A stretch of 14,713 nucleotides of DNA from Marinilabiliaceae bacterium UBA5213 (GTDB taxonomy: Bacteria; Bacteroidota; Bacteroidia; Bacteroidales; Marinilabiliaceae), in contig DHVH01000099.1 of assembly GCA_002412555.1 (NCBI GenBank), forward strand, positions 1-14,713, in the 5' to 3' direction. A program made the translations under genes and the position numbers. Position 1 is the stretch's first letter; the number at the start of each line of letters is the position of its first letter. Shown piece by piece: positions 6,643 to 13,436 of the stretch. The notes beneath the pieces are model-generated. The model was not told the DNA's origin. It did not search any database and worked only from the letters and a program-made list of their open reading frames with translations.

Positions 6643-7536
6643 ATGGAAACGCCACAAAATAATAACACCAACAACAGCAAAAAACTCTATATCGCACTCA
6701 GTGCCATCGGGGTTATACTTTTGGTAATAAGCATTCTTTTCTTCGTGCAAAACCGGGAAATGACCACCATTGTTGAGGGGCTCAACGAAGAAAAGACAAT
6801 TCTAACCGAAGAGTATCAAAATTTGATGTTCAATTATGACTCCCTATACAGCGACAATGACACCCTCAATCTGATGCTGGAGGTAGAACGTGAGCGCATT
6901 GCTCAGCTCGTAGAGGAAATCAAAACCATTAAGGCGACCAACACCGCCAAAATCAGAGAATTTCAAAGGGAACTCACCACGCTTAGAGGCGTTCTACGCA
7001 ACTACATCGTACAAATTGATTCTTTGAATGTGCGCAACTTGGAGCTGACTCAGGAAAACCTGGAGCATCGCAGACGCTACACTCAAATTCAAAGCTCAGT
7101 CCGGCAACTGGAGGAAGCCAAAACCAACCTGCAAGAGAAGGTGACCATTGCCAGCAGACTGGATGTAACCAACATGATGGCAGAAGGACTTACGCCTACT
7201 GGTAGGAAAACGGATAGAAGCGGACGGGTCGGGAAAATAAGGGTGTGTTTTACCCTGCTTAAAAATGTCACCTCACCGATTGGCATGAAAGATTTCTATT
7301 TACGCATAGAGCGACCCGATGGACAGTTGCTGATGCACTCGCGCGACAACACCTTTCGACATGAAGATTCAAACATCAATTATTCAGCCATGCGATCGGT
7401 AGAATATGGTGGCGAAGAAGTGGACGTTTGTGTGTTTTACGATGCCGATGCAGGTGAACTGATCAGTGGAGAATACATTGCAGATGTTTTTGCTGACGGC
7501 TTCCATCTAAAAACCCTGCGCTTTTCATTGAGATAA
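6643..7536 (+). CDS. Single-pass membrane protein with long coiled coil and C-terminal beta domain
   Basis: A 297-residue protein with a short polar N-terminus rich in asparagine, one transmembrane helix at about residues 15-36 (LYIALSAIGVILLVISILFF), then a coiled coil from about 40 to 170 with frequent L/I/V heptad positions and E, K, R, Q between them. The C-terminal 110 residues look beta-rich, with recurring elements KIRVCFTLLKN, DFYLRIERPDGQLL, EVDVCVFYDADAG and GEYIADVFADG. The two cysteines in this domain sit at equivalent beta-strand positions. I believe similar unnamed proteins recur in Bacteroidetes genomes, but I cannot assign a name or function. The topology predicts the coil and domain project from the inner membrane, probably into the periplasm. 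The gene is divergent from the lipoprotein operon and ends 2 nt from the metA stop. Confidence 0.7.
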   Translation: METPQNNNTNNSKKLYIALSAIGVILLVISILFFVQNREMTTIVEGLNEEKTILTEEYQNLMFNYDSLYSDNDTLNLMLEVERERIAQLVEEIKTIKATNTAKIREFQRELTTLRGVLRNYIVQIDSLNVRNLELTQENLEHRRRYTQIQSSVRQLEEAKTNLQEKVTIASRLDVTNMMAEGLTPTGRKTDRSGRVGKIRVCFTLLKNVTSPIGMKDFYLRIERPDGQLLMHSRDNTFRHEDSNINYSAMRSVEYGGEEVDVCVFYDADAGELISGEYIADVFADGFHLKTLRFSLR

Positions 7537-7538
7537 TA

Positions 7539-8453
7539 TCACAGTTCGCCCAAGGTATAAGGCGTGGATTGGTACACGTAATAATTTAACCAGTTGGAAT
7601 ACAGCAAGTGAGCGTGGCTGCGCCAACTGACTCTTGGGCTATTTTCCGGATTGTTATCGGGATAATAATTATCCGGTACAGCAATTTCCATCCCCTTATT
7701 AACATCGCGCCAGTACTCCTCGGCCAGCGTGTTTTGGTCGTACTCAGGATGACCGGTAACGAATATCTGGCGTCGATCTTCAGACATTACAAGATAAGCG
7801 CCGGCCATGGCCGATTCACTCAATAAAATCAGTCCGGGATTCTTATTAATTTCCGGCACACGGACTTCCGTATAACGTGAGTGGGGAGCAAAAAAAGAAT
7901 CGTCAAACCCCCTCAAAAGGGGCTCTGTTGGTACTATTACATTGTGGTCGAACACACCGAACACCTTTTTGTCCAGCTCATACTTTTTGACCCCGTAATG
8001 ATAGTACATACCTGCCTGAGCGCCCCAACAAATATGAAAGGTAGAGGTCACATGTGTTTTGCTCCACTCCATAATTTCACACAGCTCCGGCCAGTAAGTC
8101 ACCTGCTCAAAGTCCAATAACTCTATGGGTGCACCCGTAATAATTAAACCGTCAAAAAAGCGGTCTTTCACCTCCTTAAAAGTGTTGTAAAAGGCCACCA
8201 GATGCTCCTCCGGGGTATTGCGGTGCGCATGCATCGAAGTCATTAATAATTCTACCTCTACCTGCAGAGGAGAATTCGACAGCACCCGCAAAAGATGTGA
8301 CTCGGTCACTATCTTTAGCGGCATAAGGTTCAATATAAGAATGCGAAGAGGTCTGATGTCTTGGGATGAAGCGCGACTTTCGCCCATCACAAATACATTT
8401 TCAGCCTCCAGCAACGCTTTAGCAGGAAGTGTATCGGGAATATTTACCGGCAT
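7539..8453 (-). CDS. metA: MetA, homoserine O-acyltransferase (Glu111, predicted acetyl-CoA user)
   Basis: A full-length 304-residue MetA, catalysing the first committed step of methionine synthesis: acylation of the homoserine hydroxyl. The catalytic residues are in register with the characterised enzymes: Cys142 in HICWGAQAG, and His235 and Glu237 in GHPEYD. Residue 111, in GAPIELLDF, is glutamate. Published work on Bacillus cereus MetA showed Glu111 directs acetyl-CoA use, whereas glycine there (E. coli type) directs succinyl-CoA use. This protein is therefore predicted to be a homoserine O-acetyltransferase despite the usual succinyltransferase name. It is cytoplasmic. The gene starts 12 nt after the TetR gene, so it is probably cotranscribed with it, and no SAM riboswitch can fit in that gap. 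Its 3' end is 2 nt from that of the convergent coiled-coil gene. Confidence 0.95.
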   Translation of the reverse strand: MPVNIPDTLPAKALLEAENVFVMGESRASSQDIRPLRILILNLMPLKIVTESHLLRVLSNSPLQVEVELLMTSMHAHRNTPEEHLVAFYNTFKEVKDRFFDGLIITGAPIELLDFEQVTYWPELCEIMEWSKTHVTSTFHICWGAQAGMYYHYGVKKYELDKKVFGVFDHNVIVPTEPLLRGFDDSFFAPHSRYTEVRVPEINKNPGLILLSESAMAGAYLVMSEDRRQIFVTGHPEYDQNTLAEEYWRDVNKGMEIAVPDNYYPDNNPENSPRVSWRSHAHLLYSNWLNYYVYQSTPYTLGEL

Positions 8454-8465
8454 ATCAACAAATCA

Positions 8466-9074
8466 TTAACGCTTCATCACACCAAAAAAGAGAATATTCA
8501 GAATATTATCGAGCTGAAGAGACAAGTCATCCGCATTGGCAGAACCCCTGAAGAGGGGAATTTCCAGTCCACGCAGTGCCGTAACAATACCAATGGCACC
8601 CAACTTGGTGTCTTTTACCTGAAAGATATTGGCTGCAACGCCTTCATCTAAGACGGATTTAAGAAGCCCCTGTTCCAGCAAGTCACCTTTTTGTTTGTAG
8701 GAACCCAGAAAGTCGTAGCCTCCATATAGATCTTCTTTCAATACTTTTTGGTAGTTCTCGAGTTGGCCAATGGTCTCCATTCTCACAGTTACATAACTGC
8801 GCAATTTGTCAGCTGCATTTCCCCCGTCCCTGACAACATCTTGAAGCTTGCTGTACAATAGTTCAGATTCCAATTCAATGACCGCTTGGAAAATTTCTTC
8901 CTTATTCTTAAAGTAGTAATAAAGCGAACTTTTTCCCTTACGCAAAGCCATGGCAATGTCTTCCATTGTGGTTTTTTTATACCCAAAGCGGGCAAAAAGA
9001 TCACGGGATGCATCCAAAATGGCAGTACGATTAGCGTCCTGCGAAGGTGTAAGTGAACTATTTTCGAGGCTCAT
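8466..9074 (-). CDS. TetR/AcrR family transcriptional regulator
   Basis: A 202-residue regulator. The N-terminal DNA-binding domain spans about residues 15-62: ILDASRDLFARFGYKKTTMEDIA, then a turn and the recognition segment KGKSSLYYYFKNKEEIFQAV, which is the standard TetR helix-turn-helix. The remaining 140 residues are mostly helical and variable, as expected for a ligand-binding and dimerisation domain. The ligand is not predictable. The gene lies 12 nt upstream of metA on the same strand and 76 nt downstream of rnr. Local autoregulation of a tetR-metA transcript is an inference from this spacing; TetR proteins in Bacteroidetes often act elsewhere, for example on fatty-acid or efflux genes. 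Confidence 0.9.
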   Translation of the reverse strand: MSLENSSLTPSQDANRTAILDASRDLFARFGYKKTTMEDIAMALRKGKSSLYYYFKNKEEIFQAVIELESELLYSKLQDVVRDGGNAADKLRSYVTVRMETIGQLENYQKVLKEDLYGGYDFLGSYKQKGDLLEQGLLKSVLDEGVAANIFQVKDTKLGAIGIVTALRGLEIPLFRGSANADDLSLQLDNILNILFFGVMKR

Positions 9075-9102
9075 ACAAGTTGATTTTATTCTTTATAACA
9101 CA

Positions 9103-9110
9103 CAAAAATA
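9103..9110 (-). promoter_or_regulatory. Putative -7 promoter element for tetR-metA
   Basis: The reverse strand reads TATTTTTG, matching TAnnTTTG, 28 nt upstream of the tetR ATG. A TTG lies 22 nt further upstream (reverse complement of 9133-9135), a plausible -33 spacing. The region is AT-rich, so the match is only suggestive. It would let tetR-metA be transcribed independently of rnr. Confidence 0.35.
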
Positions 9111-9150
9111 AAAAATGTTTCTCATTACCACGCAATTAAACCCGCATAAA

Positions 9151-11325
9151 TTAACGCATCCATGCGTCATCATCGGCTTGTGCCAGGACAAAATCAAGTT
9201 GTCTTCTTTCAAGGTTAGCTCTGGCCACCTTTATTTTAAGGGCGTCACCCAGCTGAAAACGCCTATGCGTTTTCTTGCCTATTAAGCAGTAATTGTCTTC
9301 ATCAAATTGATAGAAATCATCGTCCAGCTCCCGCATTGGGATCATCCCTTCACACTTATTCTCTATCAGTTCAATGTACAAACCCCACTCACTCACACCA
9401 GAAATAACACCCTCAAAGACTTCTCCTTCGTGGGCTTTTAAAAACTCCACCTGCTTGTACTTAATGGAAGCACGTTCCGCATCTGCTGCGCGCTGCTCCA
9501 TATCAGAACTGTGCTCACACATCTCCTCATACTTATCGGCCGGAGCCGATTTCTCGCCATCCAGATAGCGCTGTAAAAGCCGGTGCACCATCATATCGGG
9601 ATAACGGCGAATGGGTGACGTAAAATGGCTATAGTGTTTGAAAGCCAGTCCGTAATGCCCGATGTTATGCGTTGAATAAACAGCCTTGGCCATGGTACGT
9701 ATGGCCAGCGTTTCAACAATGTTTTGTTCTTTTTTACCCTGCACGTCATGCAGCAGGCGGTTCAAGGCCTGACTAACGCTCTCCTTGCCTTGGGGCAAGG
9801 GTTCCAGACCAAATTTACGCACAAAATTACTGAAAGTCTCCAATTTATCCGGATTGGGCTCGTCATGAATCCGATAAATAAAAGTTTTAGCCTCGCCCCG
9901 TTTACCCTTCTCCAACTGGTTAAGGCCTATCAATTCGGCTACGCGCTTATTGGCCAGCAACATAAACTCCTCAATCAGTTTGTTAGCATCTTTGGACTCC
10001 TTGAAGAAGACACCTAAAGGCTTACCCTTTTCATCAATATCGAATTTGACTTCTATGCGCTCAAAGCTAATGGCTCCCTGTTTAAAGCGCCCATTGCGCA
10101 GGCTCTTGGCCATAGCATTCATCAATTTCAATTCTTCGGACAACTCCCCTTCGCCCGATTCCAAAATGGCCTGTGCATCCTCGTACGCAAATCTTTTGTC
10201 GGAATTGATGATGGTACGTCCCACCCAGGAATCCTTAACCTGACCATCACCGGTAATCTGAAAAACCACCGAAAAACACAATTTATCTTCATTGGGTCGC
10301 AAGGAACATAAAAAGTTACTCAAACGCTCTGGCAACATAGGCACCACCCTGTCTACTAAATAAACAGAAGTAGCCCGCTCGTACCCCTCTTTTTCTATGA
10401 TTGAGTTCGTGTCAACATAGTAAGTAACATCGGCAATGTGCACACCCACCTCCCATAAGTCGTCGCCCAGTTTTTGAATGGATAAGGCATCATCAAAATC
10501 TTTGGCATCAGCCGGGTCAATGGTAAAGGTGGTAACTTTTCTAAAATCTCTTCGTCGGGCAATTTCCTCCTGAGGTATTTCAGCAGGAATTTTTTCCGCC
10601 GCGGCAACTACTTCCTCAGGATAGATATATGGCAAATTGAACTCAGCCAGTATGGCATGCATCTCCGTGTTATTGTCTCCCAAATCACCCAGCACATCGA
10701 CAATCTCGCCCACCGGATTTTTGGCTTTGGGAGGCCATTCAACAATACGGGCGACCGCCTTTTGACCGTTTTTGGCACCTTTGAGCTTATCTTTGGGGAT
10801 AAATATATCCTTATTGATCACTTTATTATCGGCCACCAGGAATGCGAAATTGGCACTCACATCCAGTATGCCGACAAATAACTCACGCTTCCGCTTGATG
10901 ATCTCTACCACCTCACCCTCAGCCTGACGCCTTCTTTTGCGAGCAGAAAGCAATACTTTTACTACATCTCCATGCAAGGCGGTGTTCAGATTTTCTTGAG
11001 CGACAAAGACGTCGTCGCCCCCATCATCGGGCACAATATAGGCAGCACCCGACGCGGTCATATCCACTTTTCCGCTAATGTGGGAGCCACCTCTCGACAG
11101 CAGTTTAAATCTGCCGGAAGAGACTTCACTCAGAACCCCCGTTTCCATCAGTTCATATAACAACACCTCCACCAACTGACGTCCGCTTTTTTTGGTGACA
11201 TCAATCATTGAAGCAATTTGCTTGTAATTAAAAGTTTTCTTAGGATTGTTAGAAAAAACATCCTGAATCATTATCAACATTTCGGACCGCTTTGGTCGCT
11301 TACCATCTTTTTGCGTCATACTCAT
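9151..11325 (-). CDS. rnr: Ribonuclease R
   Basis: A 724-residue 3'-to-5' exoribonuclease that degrades structured RNA processively. Domains in order: N-terminal helix-turn-helix (about 13-75, with FNYKQIASMIDV), two cold-shock OB folds (about 80-145 and 148-215), the RNB catalytic domain (about 260-590) and a C-terminal S1 RNA-binding domain (about 635-720, with FEGVISGVSEWGLYIEL). The catalytic metal ligands are visible in TIDPADAKDFDDALSI: D270, D276, D278 and D279, with the same spacing as the E. coli active-site aspartates. The lysine-rich C-terminal tail seen in many RNase R proteins is essentially absent. A second in-frame ATG lies two codons in (Met3). The gene is divergent from pgk across a 166-base gap. 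Confidence 0.95.
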   Translation of the reverse strand: MSMTQKDGKRPKRSEMLIMIQDVFSNNPKKTFNYKQIASMIDVTKKSGRQLVEVLLYELMETGVLSEVSSGRFKLLSRGGSHISGKVDMTASGAAYIVPDDGGDDVFVAQENLNTALHGDVVKVLLSARKRRRQAEGEVVEIIKRKRELFVGILDVSANFAFLVADNKVINKDIFIPKDKLKGAKNGQKAVARIVEWPPKAKNPVGEIVDVLGDLGDNNTEMHAILAEFNLPYIYPEEVVAAAEKIPAEIPQEEIARRRDFRKVTTFTIDPADAKDFDDALSIQKLGDDLWEVGVHIADVTYYVDTNSIIEKEGYERATSVYLVDRVVPMLPERLSNFLCSLRPNEDKLCFSVVFQITGDGQVKDSWVGRTIINSDKRFAYEDAQAILESGEGELSEELKLMNAMAKSLRNGRFKQGAISFERIEVKFDIDEKGKPLGVFFKESKDANKLIEEFMLLANKRVAELIGLNQLEKGKRGEAKTFIYRIHDEPNPDKLETFSNFVRKFGLEPLPQGKESVSQALNRLLHDVQGKKEQNIVETLAIRTMAKAVYSTHNIGHYGLAFKHYSHFTSPIRRYPDMMVHRLLQRYLDGEKSAPADKYEEMCEHSSDMEQRAADAERASIKYKQVEFLKAHEGEVFEGVISGVSEWGLYIELIENKCEGMIPMRELDDDFYQFDEDNYCLIGKKTHRRFQLGDALKIKVARANLERRQLDFVLAQADDDAWMR

Positions 11326-11344
11326 TCTATTTAAACATAGGGTC

Positions 11345-11372
11345 TAACCAAAGGTAACAAAATAACCAAAGG
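11345..11372. repeat. Direct repeat TAACCAAAGG x2, 18-base period, upstream of rnr
   Basis: TAACCAAAGG occurs at 11345-11354 and again at 11363-11372. The first copy overlaps the putative rnr -7 element; the second overlaps a CCAAA-GGCA-TTTGG imperfect palindrome (11366-11379). An 18-base spacing is close to two helical turns, compatible with two protein sites on one face of the DNA. Chance or promoter duplication are alternatives. Confidence 0.35.
11349..11356 (-). promoter_or_regulatory. Putative -7 promoter element for rnr
   Basis: The reverse strand reads TACCTTTG, an exact TAnnTTTG match, ending 23 nt upstream of the rnr ATG at 11325. A TTG about 23 nt further upstream (reverse complement of 11380-11382) could be the -33 element. 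Confidence 0.45.
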
Positions 11373-11450
11373 CATTTGGCAATTTACAATTAAAAAGGTT
11401 TTTTAGCAGGCTTACCCCCTTATTTATTTAGTTCCACTGTATAAAAATTG

Positions 11451-11458
11451 TATCTTTA
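11451..11458 (+). promoter_or_regulatory. Putative -7 promoter element for pgk
   Basis: TATCTTTA matches the TAnnTTTG element at seven of eight positions and lies 33 nt before the pgk ATG. It is preceded by an AT-rich stretch without an obvious TTTG -33 element. For a strongly expressed glycolytic gene this is the best promoter candidate in the gap. Confidence 0.4.
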
Positions 11459-11491
11459 CGCTTCGAATAAAATCCTATAAACTACAATAAT

Positions 11492-12751
11492 ATGTCAAAA
11501 ATCGAAGGCTACAACTTTGCCGGCAAAAAAGCCATTGTTCGTGTGGACTTTAACGTACCACTCAACGACAAATTTGAAATTACAGACGATACCCGTATTC
11601 GTGCGGCTATGCCTACCATCCAGAAAATCATTAAGGATGGAGGTTCTGCCATTATCATGTCGCATCTGGGCCGTCCCAACGGAAAAGTCAATCCGGATTA
11701 TTCGCTCAGGCACATTCAGGCACATCTGGCTGAGACCATTGGTACTGAAGTTATTTTCGCGGGCGACTGTGTAGGCGAAGCGGTTAAGGCTAAAGCTGCC
11801 GCACTGAAGCCAGGTCAGGTTTTATTGCTCGAAAACCTTCGTTTCTACCTTGAAGAAGAAGGCAAACCTAAATTGGCGGAAGGCGTATCTGACGAAGAAA
11901 AGAAAACCGCTAAAGCTGAAATGAAAGAGAAGCAAAAAGTATTCTCACAATCACTGGCCGATTTAGCAGATGTATATGTGAATGACGCTTTTGGTACGGC
12001 TCACCGTGCCCATGCCTCTACAGCCATTATTGCCGATTACTTTGATGCCAATAGCAAAATGTTCGGCTTCCTGATTGAAAGTGAAATCGATAGCCTCGAC
12101 AAAGTGGTGAAAGCCCCTAAGCGCCCGTTCACTGCCATTATGGGTGGTGCCAAGGTTTCTTCAAAAATTACCATTATTGAGAACTTGCTCGACTCGGTAG
12201 ACAACCTGATTTTGGGTGGTGGTATGACCTTTACCTTCCTGAAGGCCAGAGGCGGAAAAATTGGTAGTTCTCTTTGCGAGGATGAGTATCTGGAATTGGC
12301 CAAAGACCTTGAGAAAAAAGCAGCTGAAAAGGGCGTTACCCTATACATGGCAACCGACGTGGTGGCAGGTGATAAGTTTAGCAACGACGCCAACACCCAG
12401 GTTTGTCAGGCCGACAATATTCCTGACGGGTGGTTGGGATTAGATGCCGGACCAGAGTCCATTAAGGCTTTCCAGGATGTTATTGAAAACTCAGCCACCA
12501 TTCTTTGGAATGGCCCTGTTGGCGTTTTTGAAATGGAAAAATTTGCTGCAGGCTCAAAAGCCGTGGGACAAGCCATTGTAACTGCCACAAAAAAAGGTGC
12601 CTTCTCGCTTATTGGGGGAGGTGATTCTGTGGCTTGTGTTAATCAGTTTGGTTTTACCGATGGGGTAAGCTATATCTCTACTGCAGGTGGTGCATTGCTA
12701 GAGTATCTTGAAGGTAAGGACCTGCCGGGCATCAAAGCCATCCGGGGCTAG
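11492..12751 (+). CDS. pgk: Phosphoglycerate kinase
   Basis: A full-length 419-residue cytoplasmic glycolytic enzyme that transfers the phosphoryl group of 1,3-bisphosphoglycerate to ADP. Visible motifs: VRVDFNVPL (residues 16-24) and SHLGRPNG (57-64) in the N-terminal substrate domain, DAFGTAHRAHAST (165-177), GGAKVSSK near the hinge, NGPVGVFE, and GGGDS (375-379) with STAGGA (396-401) in the nucleotide domain. Relative to the compact 390-residue bacterial enzymes there is a charged insertion of about 28 residues (121-148, rich in E and K) between ENLRFY and the SLADLADVYVNDAFG region. I associate this insertion with the Bacteroides-type enzyme of the same length. The gene stands alone, with its own promoter region and a strong terminator 23 nt after the stop. 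Confidence 0.98.
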   Translation: MSKIEGYNFAGKKAIVRVDFNVPLNDKFEITDDTRIRAAMPTIQKIIKDGGSAIIMSHLGRPNGKVNPDYSLRHIQAHLAETIGTEVIFAGDCVGEAVKAKAAALKPGQVLLLENLRFYLEEEGKPKLAEGVSDEEKKTAKAEMKEKQKVFSQSLADLADVYVNDAFGTAHRAHASTAIIADYFDANSKMFGFLIESEIDSLDKVVKAPKRPFTAIMGGAKVSSKITIIENLLDSVDNLILGGGMTFTFLKARGGKIGSSLCEDEYLELAKDLEKKAAEKGVTLYMATDVVAGDKFSNDANTQVCQADNIPDGWLGLDAGPESIKAFQDVIENSATILWNGPVGVFEMEKFAAGSKAVGQAIVTATKKGAFSLIGGGDSVACVNQFGFTDGVSYISTAGGALLEYLEGKDLPGIKAIRG

Positions 12752-12773
12752 GCATTAGCATCAAATATAATTT

Positions 12774-12810
12774 TAAAGAGGGATGTCAGCAATGACATCC
12801 CTCTTTATTT
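12774..12810. terminator. Strong bidirectional intrinsic terminator, GCAA loop
   Basis: A 15-base-pair perfect stem (12774-12788 with 12793-12807) closed by GCAA, a GNRA-type tetraloop, is followed on the plus strand by a T-rich tract and preceded by TTTTAAA, which gives a T-rich tract in the other direction. It sits between pgk and the convergent gene at 12805-13419. The stop codon of that minus-strand gene (reverse complement of 12805-12807) lies inside the stem, so one hairpin can terminate both transcripts. Confidence 0.9.
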
Positions 12811-13419
12811 ATTAGAAGGAACCACCAGCCACTTAAGCACCATGTTATTGGTAATGACCATCTTATTCAGATCAAGGTTTTTGATCACCAATAAACCGCT
12901 CTTGCAACCAGGCTCAATGCTGCCCTTATCCTTCAAATCAGCCCTTTGCGCAGCAGCCCATGCCGCAGCCTCACTTATCAACTCTAACCAGTTAAGAGAG
13001 GGCATTTGTTTGCAATATTGCCGAATGCGATCAAGCAGAGGTGTTTGATAATTTTGCGCATTTCTTCTTAAAAAAGGGAGTGGACTGGCAGTTGTCTCCA
13101 AACTTTTCAATAAAAATGGAGGTGGATAAAAGGGCGTGTCAGCACTTTTAGCTCCCAAATAAAGCGTTCCGGAACTATAATGCCGATTCAGAACCCGCTG
13201 GGTGTAATTAAGTGAAGCATCCATCGGACCCACATCCACCAGACCAGCCATAAGCAATCCTCCATGCAGTTGAAGCCCCGGTCGCTCTTTCAAACCTTCC
13301 GGATGCAGCTCAACAGACAGCACCTCCCCCTCGTCTGACATCTCAACAATTGGCCACGGACCAAGAGTACCATCTTTGAGCAAAAGATAATGCGCCGTAT
13401 ATAAGCTGGATTGTGCCAT
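12805..13419 (-). CDS. Amidohydrolase-like protein lacking the catalytic barrel and metal ligands
   Basis: A 204-residue protein. The N-terminal 70 residues resemble the opening beta-sandwich strands of amidohydrolases: IVEMSDEGEVLSVEL (24-38), then GGLLMAGLVDVGPMDASL (53-70), which lines up with the usual PGFVNAHCHLELS strand. The HxH zinc motif there is replaced by GPM. Residues 128-204 resemble the amidohydrolase C-terminal end: a helical segment, then GSIEPGCKSGLLVIKNLDL (166-184), like the usual SLEPGKxPGLxLI strand. Between them only about 57 residues remain where the metal-binding TIM barrel of about 250 residues would be. It is therefore probably a catalytically dead, reduced relative; the frame is intact, so it may be a functional pseudoenzyme. 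It starts 17 nt after the DUF4296 gene. The homology is judged by eye and is moderate. Confidence 0.6.
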   Translation of the reverse strand: MAQSSLYTAHYLLLKDGTLGPWPIVEMSDEGEVLSVELHPEGLKERPGLQLHGGLLMAGLVDVGPMDASLNYTQRVLNRHYSSGTLYLGAKSADTPFYPPPFLLKSLETTASPLPFLRRNAQNYQTPLLDRIRQYCKQMPSLNWLELISEAAAWAAAQRADLKDKGSIEPGCKSGLLVIKNLDLNKMVITNNMVLKWLVVPSNK

Positions 13420-13436
13420 AAAGGGAGTTTCTATTA

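Noticed and set aside
7537..7538. Possible overlapping terminator or regulatory site between the convergent coiled-coil and metA genes
   Set aside because: The two stop codons are separated by 2 bases and I saw no hairpin with a T-tract around them; the tight packing is noted but not a feature.
8454..8465. SAM riboswitch or methionine leader ahead of metA
   Set aside because: Only 12 nt separate tetR and metA, far too short for any known SAM riboswitch; nothing resembling one was recognised ahead of tetR either.
9724..10243. Two plus-strand frames of 97 codons each opposite rnr
   Set aside because: Both are antisense to the RNase R catalytic domain and have no recognisable features.
12037..12396. 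119-codon antisense frame inside pgk
   Set aside because: Mirror of a highly conserved coding sequence with biased codon use; such antisense frames are common and no independent evidence supports it.
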